Positions 17,098-25,690 of a stretch of DNA of 64,000 nt are shown piece by piece. The first letter of the stretch is position 1. Each line of letters starts with the position of its first letter. The stretch lies in the NCBI RefSeq assembly GCF_002940685.1, contig NZ_PNFP01000006.1, positions 124,001 through 188,000 on the forward strand, given 5' to 3'. The position numbers and the translations under genes are program-made. Source of the DNA: Ensifer adhaerens. GTDB taxonomy: Bacteria > Pseudomonadota > Alphaproteobacteria > Rhizobiales > Rhizobiaceae. The notes under the pieces were generated by a model. It was not told the DNA's origin. It ran no database searches and saw only the letters and a program-made list of their open reading frames with translations.

Positions 17098-18999
17098 TCA
17101 GATGATGACGTGCGAGCCGAGTTCGACCACACGGTTGGTCGGCAGGCGGAAGTAGTCCGAAGGGTCGATCGCCGCATTGGCAAGGGCGATGAACAAGCGG
17201 TCCTGCCAGTGCGGCATGCCGCTTTCGGCGTCGGGCACGAGCTTGCGGCGGCCGAGATAGAAGGAGGTCGACATGATGTCAAACTTCAGGCCCGACTTGC
17301 GGAAGAGGCCGAGCGCCTGCGAGACGTTCTGCGTTTCCATGAAGCCGAAGCGTATTTCCAGCAATGTAAAGCGGTCCGACAGCGGCTGCATGCTCACCCG
17401 TTCCGACTTCGGCACCTTCGGCGTATTGGCCGTGCGGATCGTCAAGATGAAGTTCTGATTGTGCAGCACGTGGTTATGTTTGATGTTGTGGAGCAGCGCG
17501 GCCGGCGTCGATTCCGGATCGCTCGTCAGGAACACGGCAGTGCCAGGCACGGCCACCGGCGCATGCTCGCTCTTGCGCTCGATCGACTTGATGAAGCTTG
17601 CAAGCGGAATGTCGATGTGGCGCGTCTTGGCGTGCAGGATCTCGGTGCCGCGCCGCCAGGTCCACATGATGATGATGAAGGTGGCGGCAATCAGCACCGG
17701 AACATAACCGCCATCGTGGATCTTCAGCATGTTGGCGCCGAGGAAGATGAACTCAAGCGCGAAAAGCGGCAGCAGCACGGCGGCCGCTGCCAGCGCCGAC
17801 CAGTTCCAGCGCATGCGCAGAAACTCGAAGGAAAGCACTGTCGTCACCACCATCGCGCCGGTCACCGAGATGCCATAGGCGGTGGCAAGCGATTCGGACG
17901 AGCCGAAGACGAAGACCAGCGCCATGACGCCGAACATCAGAAGCGTGTTGACGTTCGGCAGATAGATCTGCCCCGTATGGGTTTCGGACGTATGGAAGAT
18001 CGCCATGCGTGGCAGGAAGCCGAGGTGGATCGCCTGGCGCGTCAGCGAGAAGGCGCCGGTTATCACCGCCTGGCTGGCGATGATGGTGGCCGCCGTCGCC
18101 AGGATGACCACAGGCAACAGCGCCCATTTCGGGAACATCAGGAAGAACGGGTCGGACATGGCCTCCGGGTTCTTCAACACGAAGGCGCCCTGCCCGAGAT
18201 AGTTGAGCGTCAGCGCCGGAAAGACGATCAGGAACCAGGCCCACTGGATCGGGCGGCGACCGAAATGGCCAAGATCGGCATAGAGGGCCTCGGCCCCCGT
18301 CACCGTCAGGAAGACGGCGCCGAGCACGATGATCCCGACATAGCCTTCGTTCAGCATGAAGCTCACGGCATAGTAGGGATTGAAGGCCTTGAAGATCGAC
18401 ATGTCGTCGGCGATGTGCACGAAACCGATGCCGCCCATCACCAGGAACCAGACGAGCGTGATCGGCCCGAAGAAGTTGGAGACCGCGGCTGTGCCCTTGG
18501 ATTGCACGGCGAACAGCATCAGCAGGATGACCACCGCGATCGGCACGACATATTCCGACAGCGCCGGCGTCACCAGCTTCAGACCTTCGACCGCGGAAAG
18601 AACCGACAGGGCCGGCGTGATCATCGCGTCGCCGATGAAGAGTGCCGCACCGGCGATGCCCATGAAGAAGAGAATGGAGGCGTGGCCGTTGGCGGACTTC
18701 ATCAACAGGGCAAGCAGCGACAGTGTGCCGCCTTCCCCCTGGTTGTCGGCGCGCAACAGGAACAGCACGTACTTGATCGTGACGATGATCGTCAGCGTCC
18801 AGATCATCAGCGAGATCAGACCGATGATCTCCGCGTCGGTCACACCGTCATGGGAAACCGGGCGCAGCGCTTCGCGGAAGGCATAGAGCGGGCTGGTGCC
18901 GATATCGCCATAGACGACACCGATCGAGCCAAGCCCGAGGACCAGCAGCCGGCGCAGATCCTTCGGCTCGTGGGTGGAAGGGGCATGCGATTGGGTCAT
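17098..18999 (-). CDS. kup: Kup-type potassium uptake protein
   Basis: Kup is a proton-coupled potassium importer of the inner membrane. The 633-aa length, the signature [20 protein letters not shown] near residue 25 and about 12 hydrophobic helices fit the family. The C-terminal soluble part ([22 protein letters not shown], then [20 protein letters not shown]) is the usual Kup cytoplasmic domain. The gene follows corA by 16 bases on the same strand, so the two ion transporters are likely cotranscribed. A terminator lies at 17019-17044. Confidence 0.96.
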   Translation of the reverse strand: MTQSHAPSTHEPKDLRRLLVLGLGSIGVVYGDIGTSPLYAFREALRPVSHDGVTDAEIIGLISLMIWTLTIIVTIKYVLFLLRADNQGEGGTLSLLALLMKSANGHASILFFMGIAGAALFIGDAMITPALSVLSAVEGLKLVTPALSEYVVPIAVVILLMLFAVQSKGTAAVSNFFGPITLVWFLVMGGIGFVHIADDMSIFKAFNPYYAVSFMLNEGYVGIIVLGAVFLTVTGAEALYADLGHFGRRPIQWAWFLIVFPALTLNYLGQGAFVLKNPEAMSDPFFLMFPKWALLPVVILATAATIIASQAVITGAFSLTRQAIHLGFLPRMAIFHTSETHTGQIYLPNVNTLLMFGVMALVFVFGSSESLATAYGISVTGAMVVTTVLSFEFLRMRWNWSALAAAAVLLPLFALEFIFLGANMLKIHDGGYVPVLIAATFIIIMWTWRRGTEILHAKTRHIDIPLASFIKSIERKSEHAPVAVPGTAVFLTSDPESTPAALLHNIKHNHVLHNQNFILTIRTANTPKVPKSERVSMQPLSDRFTLLEIRFGFMETQNVSQALGLFRKSGLKFDIMSTSFYLGRRKLVPDAESGMPHWQDRLFIALANAAIDPSDYFRLPTNRVVELGSHVII

Positions 19000-19015
19000 G
19001 CAAACCTACTGGCGG

Positions 19016-19993
19016 TCAAAGCCAGCCTTTCCAGCGGAAAAAGAAAAAGGGGATCACAGCCGATATCACCATTGCCGCGATCGCCCAGGGATAGCCGAAC
19101 TGCCATTCCAACTCCGGCATGACGCGAAAGTTCATGCCGTAGACCGAGGCGACCAGCGTCGGCGGCAGGAGCACGACCGACGCGATCGAGAAGATCTTGA
19201 TGATCGCGTTCTGCTCGACATTGATGAGGCCGAGCGATGCATCGAGCAGGAAGGTAATGTTGCCGGAAATGAAGCCGGCATGCTCGGACAGCGACTGGAT
19301 GTCGCGCGAGATCGAGCGGCAGAGCTCGCGCGTTTCCTTGTCGTCCTGCACCTGAGGCACCGTGTAGACAAATGTCAGCAGGCGCGAGAGCGAGGCTAGG
19401 CTGTCGCGGGTCTTGGCGACCAGACGATGATGCCCGGCGACGTCGCGCAGGCGCGCCTCGAGATAGTGCGGCGGGCGGCGCTTGCCGGCCGCCTTGTCGC
19501 CGAAGACGGCGATCGACAGATCGTCGATCTTCGTCACGGCCTCTTCGAGAATTTCGGCGGTGCGGTCGGCGATCGTTTCCAGGAGCCGCGTCAGAACCAC
19601 CGCGCCGTCGCGGCAGTTTCCGGGGAAGCGATGCATCGACGCCTTGAACAGCGCAAAGGACCGCGGCTCGGCATAGCGGATGGTCACGAGCCGGTCGCCC
19701 GACAGGATGAAGCCGACATCCGTCAGGCCGGGTATTTCCGTGTCCGAACGGAAGACCAGCGACGCCGTCATGAACACGGCGTTCTCCTCGATGTAGAGAC
19801 GGCTCGAAGGCTCGATATCCTTGAGGTCGTCGCGCGTCGGGATGGAGATGCCAAGCAGCGTCTCCATCATCAGGTCTTCCGCCTTGCTCGGCTCGACCAG
19901 ATCCAGCCAGATGATGTCGGGACGCAACGTCTCCGGCGGCTCGGTCGGCGTCAGGATGACGGCCGTGCCATCGGCGCAATAGCCGGTGATCAT
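19016..19993 (-). CDS. corA: CorA-family divalent cation transporter
   Basis: CorA imports magnesium (and cobalt) through a homopentameric channel. The 325-aa protein has the soluble funnel domain at the N-terminus and two C-terminal membrane helices. The first helix ends with the diagnostic YGMNF, and the second is WAIAAMVISAVIPFFFF followed by basic residues (RWKGWL). The start at 19993 follows a GAGGG 8 bases upstream. It overlaps the stop codon of a possible small gene (19990-20181) by ATGA and is followed by kup 16 bases later. Confidence 0.95.
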   Translation of the reverse strand: MITGYCADGTAVILTPTEPPETLRPDIIWLDLVEPSKAEDLMMETLLGISIPTRDDLKDIEPSSRLYIEENAVFMTASLVFRSDTEIPGLTDVGFILSGDRLVTIRYAEPRSFALFKASMHRFPGNCRDGAVVLTRLLETIADRTAEILEEAVTKIDDLSIAVFGDKAAGKRRPPHYLEARLRDVAGHHRLVAKTRDSLASLSRLLTFVYTVPQVQDDKETRELCRSISRDIQSLSEHAGFISGNITFLLDASLGLINVEQNAIIKIFSIASVVLLPPTLVASVYGMNFRVMPELEWQFGYPWAIAAMVISAVIPFFFFRWKGWL

Positions 19994-20181
19994 GCAACCG
20001 CCCTCGCCATGCACGCCTCGGCGCAGCGCGCGCCTTCCAGGACACGCAAAGGCGGCTGCAACACGTCGGTTTGCTTATGCATTTCGTCCGCGCACCGATC
20101 CCGATCCACGGAACGATGCGGGGTGCCGATCAGCGAAAGCGAAAGGTCGTGCGCCACAAAATACCCACAATAGAGATCCAT
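19990..20181 (-). CDS. possible small gene coupled to corA (63 aa)
   Basis: A 63-codon frame beginning MDLYCGYFVAHDL and ending RCAEACMARAVA. Its stop overlaps the corA start by ATGA, which often marks translational coupling. No family is recognised and no good ribosome binding site is seen. It could be a real leader gene, a decayed gene, or chance. It sits in a 464-base gap (19994-20457), in which I see no other gene. Confidence 0.3.
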   Translation of the reverse strand: MDLYCGYFVAHDLSLSLIGTPHRSVDRDRCADEMHKQTDVLQPPLRVLEGARCAEACMARAVA

Positions 20182-20457
20182 CGGATCGAACGTTCCGCCA
20201 GTCAGGACAAAGTCTTCAACTCAGTCATCGCGGGAGGCCAAAATCTCCGGCGAGAGGGCGTCAAGTTGGGCACCTTCGCAAGTGCGGCAAGGCATATGGC
20301 GCAACGCAAACGCAAAATCAATGCCCCCTTGCAATCCGGCACGCGGGCATGCGCCGCCGTTTCGACGCCACCCTATCCCATGCTTGCTTAAATCAAAACC
20401 GAATCAAGGGCAAAACGAATCGTGCCCGACAGCCGGGCAGAGCCGCTTCGGGAGGAA
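20182..20457. other. intergenic remainder between mrp and corA
   Basis: About 276 bases between the mrp stop and the possible small gene before corA. I see no gene, RNA or terminator. The corA promoter should lie here, but no clear -35/-10 pair was found. Confidence 0.4.
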
Positions 20458-21621
20458 CTACTCGAAGACGATGTTCGGCGCGGCGCGGCTCTTGTCCTCT
20501 CGCGTCGCGGAAACCTGTTCCCAGACCTTGGTCGCGATATCGCGATAGACACGCGCGACCTCGCCGGCCGGGTCGGACGCGACCAGCGGCGTCCCGGCGT
20601 CCGATGTCTCGCGAATTCCCATGGTCAGCGGCACTTCGCCGAGGAACGGCACGCCGATGCGCTCTGCCTCCTTGCGGGCGCCGCCATGGCCGAAGATGTC
20701 GTAGCGTTTTCCGGTGTCGGGCGCGATGAAGTAGCTCATGTTCTCGACGATACCGAGCACCGGGACTTCCACCTTGCGGAACATGGCAAGCCCCTTGCGC
20801 GCATCGATCAGCGCCAGGTCCTGCGGCGTCGAGACGATGACGGCACCGGCAAGCGGCACCTGCTGGGCCATGGTGAGCTGGGCGTCGCCGGTGCCGGGCG
20901 GCATGTCGACGACGAGAACGTCGAGATCGCCCCAGGCAACCTCGCGCAGCATCTGCAGAAGCGCCGACTGGATCATCGGTCCGCGCCAGATCATCGCCAC
21001 TTCCTCATCGACGAGGAAGCCCATGGACATGACCTTGAGACCGTAATTTTCCATCGGGCGGATGAGCCGGCCCTCGATCTGCTGCGGCCTTCCCGAGATC
21101 TTCAGGAGCCGCGGCATCGAGGGACCGTAGATATCGGCGTCGAGCAGACCGACCTTCAGGCCGTTTGCCTTGAGCGCCAGCGCCAGATTGACCGAGGTGG
21201 TCGACTTGCCGACACCGCCCTTGCCCGAGGCAACGGCGATAATCGCACCGACGCCGGGGATGCCGGCCTTGGCCGGCGGTCCGCCGGCCGGACGCGGGGC
21301 ATGGGCGTGGCCTGCATGGGACGGTGCCTGCGGCTGCGGGCGCTGCACCGGCGCGCTGGCGGGCGCCGCCTTGCGGTCGGCCGTCAGGGCGACCATCGCC
21401 GCCGTGATCCCGGGAATGTCGCGCACCACGCGCTCGGCTGCAGCCCGCATCGGCTCCAGTTCCTTGGCGCGTTCGGCCGGAACGGTGATCGAGAAATAGG
21501 CCTTTCCGTCGGAGATGAAGACGTCGGACACAAGGCCGAGGTCGACGATGTTGCCCTCCATGCCCGGACCACGCACCGTGCGCAGCTTTTCAAGCACCAC
21601 TTCTTTCGTGACTTCCGGCAT
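20458..21621 (-). CDS. mrp: Mrp/ApbC family iron-sulfur cluster carrier ATPase
   Basis: Mrp family proteins (ApbC/Ind1/NBP35) carry and transfer [4Fe-4S] clusters to target enzymes. The N-terminal DUF59-like (MIP18) domain occupies about residues 1-80, followed by a Pro/Ala/His-rich linker of about 40 residues. The P-loop ATPase domain then starts at IIAVASGKGGVGKSTTSVNL, near residue 128. The deviant Walker A and the DADIYGPSMPRLL switch are intact, as are VVDMPPGTGDAQLT and IVENMSYF. Length 387 aa. The two-Cys cluster motif is not the usual CxxC and was not obvious, so cluster binding is inferred from the family. Confidence 0.92.
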   Translation of the reverse strand: MPEVTKEVVLEKLRTVRGPGMEGNIVDLGLVSDVFISDGKAYFSITVPAERAKELEPMRAAAERVVRDIPGITAAMVALTADRKAAPASAPVQRPQPQAPSHAGHAHAPRPAGGPPAKAGIPGVGAIIAVASGKGGVGKSTTSVNLALALKANGLKVGLLDADIYGPSMPRLLKISGRPQQIEGRLIRPMENYGLKVMSMGFLVDEEVAMIWRGPMIQSALLQMLREVAWGDLDVLVVDMPPGTGDAQLTMAQQVPLAGAVIVSTPQDLALIDARKGLAMFRKVEVPVLGIVENMSYFIAPDTGKRYDIFGHGGARKEAERIGVPFLGEVPLTMGIRETSDAGTPLVASDPAGEVARVYRDIATKVWEQVSATREDKSRAAPNIVFE

Positions 21622-21692
21622 CGCGCCCTCTCATTCTTTTGTTATCCCTTAGATAGTCGAGGCCAGGCGCTTCGCCAATGCGACATAACGCA

Positions 21693-21762
21693 AAAAGCAA
21701 GGGCCACCGCCCGCCCTTGGTGTCCGTACATCCGGGATCACCTTTCAGGCGGGCAGTGGCCC
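21693..21762 (-). terminator. strong intrinsic terminator before mrp
   Basis: The 15-base stem at 21701-21715 and 21748-21762 is followed on the minus strand by TTGCTTTTT. It separates the LuxR transcript from mrp, whose start is at 21621. Confidence 0.7.
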
Positions 21763-21860
21763 TTTCGGTCGCGACCTTCGTGGGCGCTGTCTTCTTTTTA
21801 GTCCCCTCTGGACATGCCAGTAGAAATGCAGGATGCGTGCCAGATTCATGTCCGACAACA
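21697..21860 (-). ncRNA. candidate small RNA or structured 3' UTR upstream of mrp
   Basis: On the minus strand, GGACATG (21853-21847) and CATGTCC (21816-21810) form a perfect 7-base stem. About 50 bases later comes a very strong hairpin: GGGCCACTGCCCGCC pairs with GGCGGGCGGTGGCCC (15 base pairs including one G-U), enclosing a smaller GGTG/CACC stem. The T-rich TTGCTTTTT follows. This is an intrinsic terminator, but it lies 334 bases beyond the nearest upstream gene (the LuxR gene ending at 22096). Either that gene has a long 3' UTR or a separate RNA is made here. No promoter was clearly seen. Confidence 0.35.
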
Positions 21861-22095
21861 ATACCTATTAGTTTCAGATAGATGGCAGAATTCACGGCAT
21901 CCGAAGCGCTCGGAGCAACTGCCCAGATTCTGGGCAACCGTCTGCAAACCGTCCAAGGATGAAGCATGTCGCCCCCGACGGCAGGCGAGATCTCGCAGAG
22001 ATTGGAACACTGACGCGGCGATAGCGGCAGAAATCGTGATCGCAAAGGAGACAGGGCGCGTCGGAAGCGGCAAGCGGCCCTTCGGCGCGAGAGGG

Positions 22096-22839
22096 CTAGC
22101 TGATGTAGCCCTTCTTCATCGCCTTCACGACCGCCTGGGTGCGGTTCACGGCGTCGAGCTTCTTGGTCACGTGGTTGAGGTAGTGGTTGACCGTATGTTC
22201 GGAGAGCCCGAGGATGCCGGCGATCTCGGCGCTGGTCTTTCCCGCAGCGGTCCAACTCAAACATTGGATCTCGCGCTCGGAAAGTGCGGCGCCACTGCTC
22301 TTCCAAACGGAGCCGATTTCAGCCAGACGATTGTAGACATGGATTGCAATCATCTGCAGTTCCATGGTGACAGTCATCGGCAACTCGACCAGCGGGCCCA
22401 TCAGAATGACCGCGCCGCGGCCGCCCTCGGCATCGTGGACCGGGAAATAGCTTGCCTGGAAGATACCGTTCTCGCGCAGCATCGCGATGTATTCGGCAGC
22501 CGATTCCGGCTTGCCGCCCTCACCTTCCCAGTCCGCGAGCGTGACCTGGAACGGCGTCGTCGTCTCGCGCAGCCGGCGCACGCCGGTGCTGAAGCGCAGC
22601 ATCGACAGGCTGTCGTACTTGTTCAGCAGTTCAGCCGGCATGTTGGAGATGACAGTGCTCGCAGCAAGGCGCTCCACGTCGATCGAGGGGATCGAGCAGA
22701 TCAGAAACGTCTTGAAGCCAAAGACCTGCGTGATCCGCCGCATATAGCGGATGATATCAAACTGGGTCTCAAGCTTTGCGATCTCGGACGCGAAATCGCC
22801 GCCCCGGGGCAGATCTGCGTCAGTCATCCCGGTCGTCAT
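22096..22839 (-). CDS. LuxR-family transcriptional regulator (first of a pair)
   Basis: This 247-aa protein has an N-terminal autoinducer-binding-like domain (about residues 25-165) and a C-terminal LuxR-type helix-turn-helix. That HTH reads ALSEREIQCLSWTAAGKT, then SAEIAGILGLSEHTVNHYLNHV, ending VVKAMKKGYIS. It is an orphan: no luxI synthase is nearby. In the ligand domain the segment after KYDSLSML lacks the Asp-Pro common in acyl-homoserine-lactone receptors, so the ligand is uncertain. A paralogue is 143 bases upstream on the same strand. The start at 22839 has AGGA 5 bases upstream; ATGs at 22869 and 22827 are alternatives. The galactose cluster lies further upstream. Confidence 0.85.
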   Translation of the reverse strand: MTTGMTDADLPRGGDFASEIAKLETQFDIIRYMRRITQVFGFKTFLICSIPSIDVERLAASTVISNMPAELLNKYDSLSMLRFSTGVRRLRETTTPFQVTLADWEGEGGKPESAAEYIAMLRENGIFQASYFPVHDAEGGRGAVILMGPLVELPMTVTMELQMIAIHVYNRLAEIGSVWKSSGAALSEREIQCLSWTAAGKTSAEIAGILGLSEHTVNHYLNHVTKKLDAVNRTQAVVKAMKKGYIS

Positions 22840-23012
22840 CGTATCCTGCATTCGCGCGTTCCATGGCATTCATCACGTATCAAATAGACCGAGCGGCCTG
22901 CCAATGCCAACAGATGATCGAAATTCCCTGCCGCCTCGACCCAAAAGTCTGTGTATTTCCCCTCTTTGCGGCCAATTCGACCATCAGCCTCGCGCACGAC
23001 GCGTGCCGGCGA

Positions 23013-23753
23013 TCAGTTAATCAACCCGGCGCGCACGGCTTTTGCGACGGTCTGAACGCGATTGACCGAATCCAGCTTGCGCGTTGCCCGGTTGAGGTAG
23101 TGGTTGACCGTATATTCGGACAGCGCCAGAATCTTTGCCATCTCGCTGGTGGTCTTGCCGGCCGCCGCCCAGCGCAGGCACTCGACCTCGCGGCGTGAGA
23201 GGCTTCCCGCGCCACGCCTGTCGCGCTCACGGACTTCCATGTACTTGCTGTAGAGCACGCCGGCCCAGAGGTTGAGCTCCTGAAGCTCGTCACCGGAAAC
23301 CACGGGGCGGTCGCCGCCAAAGGCGATCGCGGCGCGGTGACCACCCGCATCGTGCACCGGCAGATAGAGGCCCCGCGGCATGTTCGCCTGCTCGAACACA
23401 CAGATCGCCGCATCGCCCTTGCCGTCGGACCGGCGGCGCGCGAGCTGGTGCGCATCGTAGGTGAAGGGGATGGTGCTGCGCCTGAGGCGCTGGATCACCG
23501 GGCTGCCGTTGATCAGGCCGGCACTGTCATAGCCCTTGAGAAAGGCGGCCGGGTAGTTCGTCATCAGCGCATTGCCCGACAGGCTGTTGCTATCGGTTTC
23601 CGGAATGGCAAGCACCAGGAAGCCGCGGAAGCCATAGGCATCCGCCACCTGGGCGATCACGCGCCGGAGGTCCTCCTCGCAACAGATCGGCCCACGGATG
23701 GTGCGTCCATCAGGAAGCGCCAACGCCGACAAATTCGCGCTGAAATCAATCAT
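23013..23753 (-). CDS. LuxR-family transcriptional regulator (second of a pair)
   Basis: This 246-aa paralogue of the preceding gene has the same two-part layout. The N-terminal ligand-like domain (about residues 20-165) is followed by the HTH SLSRREVECLRWAAAGKT, then SEMAKILALSEYTVNHYLNRAT, ending VAKAVRAGLIN. The two HTH regions are alike, while the sensory halves differ. No luxI gene is near. It ends 175 bases before the first LuxR gene on the same strand, so the pair may be cotranscribed or arose by tandem duplication. The pairing recalls the VisN/VisR motility regulators of Sinorhizobium, but no flagellar genes are here, so that role is not claimed. Confidence 0.85.
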   Translation of the reverse strand: MIDFSANLSALALPDGRTIRGPICCEEDLRRVIAQVADAYGFRGFLVLAIPETDSNSLSGNALMTNYPAAFLKGYDSAGLINGSPVIQRLRRSTIPFTYDAHQLARRRSDGKGDAAICVFEQANMPRGLYLPVHDAGGHRAAIAFGGDRPVVSGDELQELNLWAGVLYSKYMEVRERDRRGAGSLSRREVECLRWAAAGKTTSEMAKILALSEYTVNHYLNRATRKLDSVNRVQTVAKAVRAGLIN

Positions 23754-23949
23754 CTTCCGCCCTTCTCCACATCCGGTTCCATGCGGGAACCGGCCGCTGA
23801 CGCCGCATGAAGATCACGTCAAAAATTTATACCAATACCAAAACCGAACCAGACTAAGACCATCCACGAACCTGAGTCTGATATATTAAAAGCTATCGAG
23901 CGAGACGCGTCACGTCCAGTCGATGTTTCTAATTTACCGTAAAGTGAAT

Positions 23950-24768
23950 TCAAGGTCCACCGCGACCGGGTCCGAGACGGATCGCCGCATCCTCGCCAAC
24001 CGCTCGGGCCGCCGCCCGCACCGCTGCGGCCCAGGCCGACAATTGCTCCATCGTCACGCGATAGGCGGGCCCGGTTACCGACAGGCCGGCCGCCAGTTCG
24101 CTGCCGGGGATGAGGATAGGTGCTGCAACGCAGCGGATCTCGGTTTCGTGCTCTTCGCGGTCGAAGGCATGCCCGTCGCGCCGGATCTCTTCGATCTCCG
24201 CCAGCAAGGTGGCGGCCGAGCGATGGGTGTGCGGCGTGAAGACGTGGAACTCGGTTCGGGCGAGGAGACGTTCCAGTTCCGCCGGTCCCAGCAACGACAG
24301 CGCCGCCTTGCCGATGCCGGTGCAATAGGCCGGCGATGCCTTGCCGATCTGCGAGCTCATGCGCACCGTCTGGCGGCTCTCGACCTTGTCGACATAGACG
24401 ATCTCGGTTTCGCGCAGGATGCCAAGGTGCACGGTCTCGCCCGTCAGATCGTGCAGGCGCCTGAGATGGGGCTCGGCAATGTCGCGAAAACGGTTGGCAG
24501 ACCAGGAACGGTAGGCGAGCGTCAGCAGCCGCAGGCCGGGCTCGTAGGAAAGGTCGCGGCGCTGCACGAGCAGACCTTCCTCGACGAGATGGCTCAGCAA
24601 CCGGTGCAGCGTTCCGCGCGGCTGACCGGACCGGGCGAGAATATCGGTAAAGCGTTGCGGCCCATCGGCGGTAACGACCGCTTCCAGCACCGCCATCGCC
24701 TTGCCGAGCGTGCCCGTTCCCGCCTCCGCACGCATCTCATCCACTCCGCCTGCCGCTTCACTGGTCAT
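23950..24768 (-). CDS. IclR-family regulator of the sugar-acid cluster
   Basis: IclR-type transcription factor of 272 aa. The N-terminal winged HTH reads LGKAMAVLEAVVTADGPQRF, then LARSGQPRGTLHRLLSHLVEEG. The C-terminal effector domain follows (about residue 90 on), with VHLGILRETEIVYVDKVES, KASPAYCTGIGKAALSLL and EHETEIRCVAAPI. It diverges from the SDR-dgoK-dgoA-lactonase cluster, and the palindrome at 24865-24881 lies between them. It is thus the likely local regulator, responding to a galactonate-type intermediate. The start at 24768 gives a normal family length; an upstream extension would run across the divergent gene. Confidence 0.9.
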   Translation of the reverse strand: MTSEAAGGVDEMRAEAGTGTLGKAMAVLEAVVTADGPQRFTDILARSGQPRGTLHRLLSHLVEEGLLVQRRDLSYEPGLRLLTLAYRSWSANRFRDIAEPHLRRLHDLTGETVHLGILRETEIVYVDKVESRQTVRMSSQIGKASPAYCTGIGKAALSLLGPAELERLLARTEFHVFTPHTHRSAATLLAEIEEIRRDGHAFDREEHETEIRCVAAPILIPGSELAAGLSVTGPAYRVTMEQLSAWAAAVRAAARAVGEDAAIRLGPGRGGP

Positions 24769-24864
24769 CGTCGCTCGCTTGTTTCCGACAGTCGTCGCGC
24801 GATTGGGCGCACGACCTTGACAAGGTAGACGCTTCGACGCGATAATTCCATATAATAAAATCAA

Positions 24865-24881
24865 GTTCCAAATATTGGAAC
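24865..24881. promoter_or_regulatory. palindromic operator between the IclR gene and the galactose cluster
   Basis: GTTCCAA and TTGGAAC form perfect 7-base arms around ATA. It lies 38 bases before the SDR start codon and 97 bases before the IclR start. A 7-3-7 palindrome fits an IclR dimer site in a divergent promoter. An AT-rich block at 24844-24862 next to it could hold the -10 boxes. Confidence 0.6.
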
Positions 24882-24919
24882 AACTATTCACCACACGGCC
24901 TGACGGGGAATACAGCAAG

Positions 24920-25690
24920 ATGCCGGTGCCCAAGGCACAGTTTCATGATCTGAAGGACCGCTCGGTGCTGATAACGGGCGGCGGTTCCGGCATCGGCGCA
25001 ACCCTGGTCGAGGCTTTCGCCGACCAAGGCGCACGAGTGGCATTCGTCGACATTGACGAACGGGCAGGCCTCGAACTCGTCGAGAGGCTGGCCGCCAAGG
25101 CAGACGCCGCGCCGCTCTATGTTCCGGCCGATTTGCGCGATATCGAGGCGGTAAGAATAGCCGCCCAAACGGCGGCGACCGCGCTCGGCGGGATCCACGT
25201 GCTCGTCAACAACGCGGCGCGCGACGATCGCCAGCCGCTCGAAAGCGTAACCGAAGAGAGTTGGGACGAGAGCCAGGCGGTCAACCTCAGGCATTTCTTC
25301 TTCATGAGCCAGGCGGTTGCGCCGCATATGCGGCAGGCGGGCGGCGGGTCGATCATCAATTTCTCGTCGATCGCCTACCTGCTCAACATGGCCGAAATTC
25401 CGGCCTATGCGACGGCGAAGGCCGGGATTGTCGGCCTGACCAAATCGCTCGCCGGAAAGCTCGGCCCCGACAACATCCGCGTCAACGCGATCCTGCCCGG
25501 CATGATCGTCACCGAACGGCAGAAACGCCTGTGGCTGAGCGACGCGGCAATCGCCGGCATGCAGCAACGGCAATGCCTCAAGCGCAGCCTCACCGCCGAC
25601 GATCTCGTCGGCCCCTGCCTGTACCTCGCGTCGGAATGCTCGTCGGGCATGACCGCGCAAACAATGATTATCGATGGAGGCGCACTGTGA
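24920..25690 (+). CDS. SDR-family sugar dehydrogenase (likely galactose 1-dehydrogenase)
   Basis: Short-chain dehydrogenase/reductase of 256 aa. The NAD(P) motif TGGGSGIG lies at about residues 19-26, the NNAARD motif near residue 97, the catalytic Ser in NFSSIAYL, and the YATAK motif gives Tyr163 and Lys167. As first gene of a cluster with galactonate-type enzymes, it probably oxidises D-galactose (or another aldose) at C1 to the lactone. Substrate choice between galactose, arabinose and fucose cannot be read. The ATG at 24920 follows GGGGAA. Its stop overlaps the dgoK start by TGATG. Confidence 0.85.
   Translation: MPVPKAQFHDLKDRSVLITGGGSGIGATLVEAFADQGARVAFVDIDERAGLELVERLAAKADAAPLYVPADLRDIEAVRIAAQTAATALGGIHVLVNNAARDDRQPLESVTEESWDESQAVNLRHFFFMSQAVAPHMRQAGGGSIINFSSIAYLLNMAEIPAYATAKAGIVGLTKSLAGKLGPDNIRVNAILPGMIVTERQKRLWLSDAAIAGMQQRQCLKRSLTADDLVGPCLYLASECSSGMTAQTMIIDGGAL

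Noticed and set aside
16972..19122. Long plus-strand open frame opposite kup
   Set aside because: It is antisense to the complete kup gene, which has strong family motifs. The frame is a by-product of high-GC codon bias.
22096..23753. VisN/VisR motility regulators
   Set aside because: Paired LuxR genes are similar in layout, but no chemotaxis or flagellar genes are nearby and the family match could not be tested.
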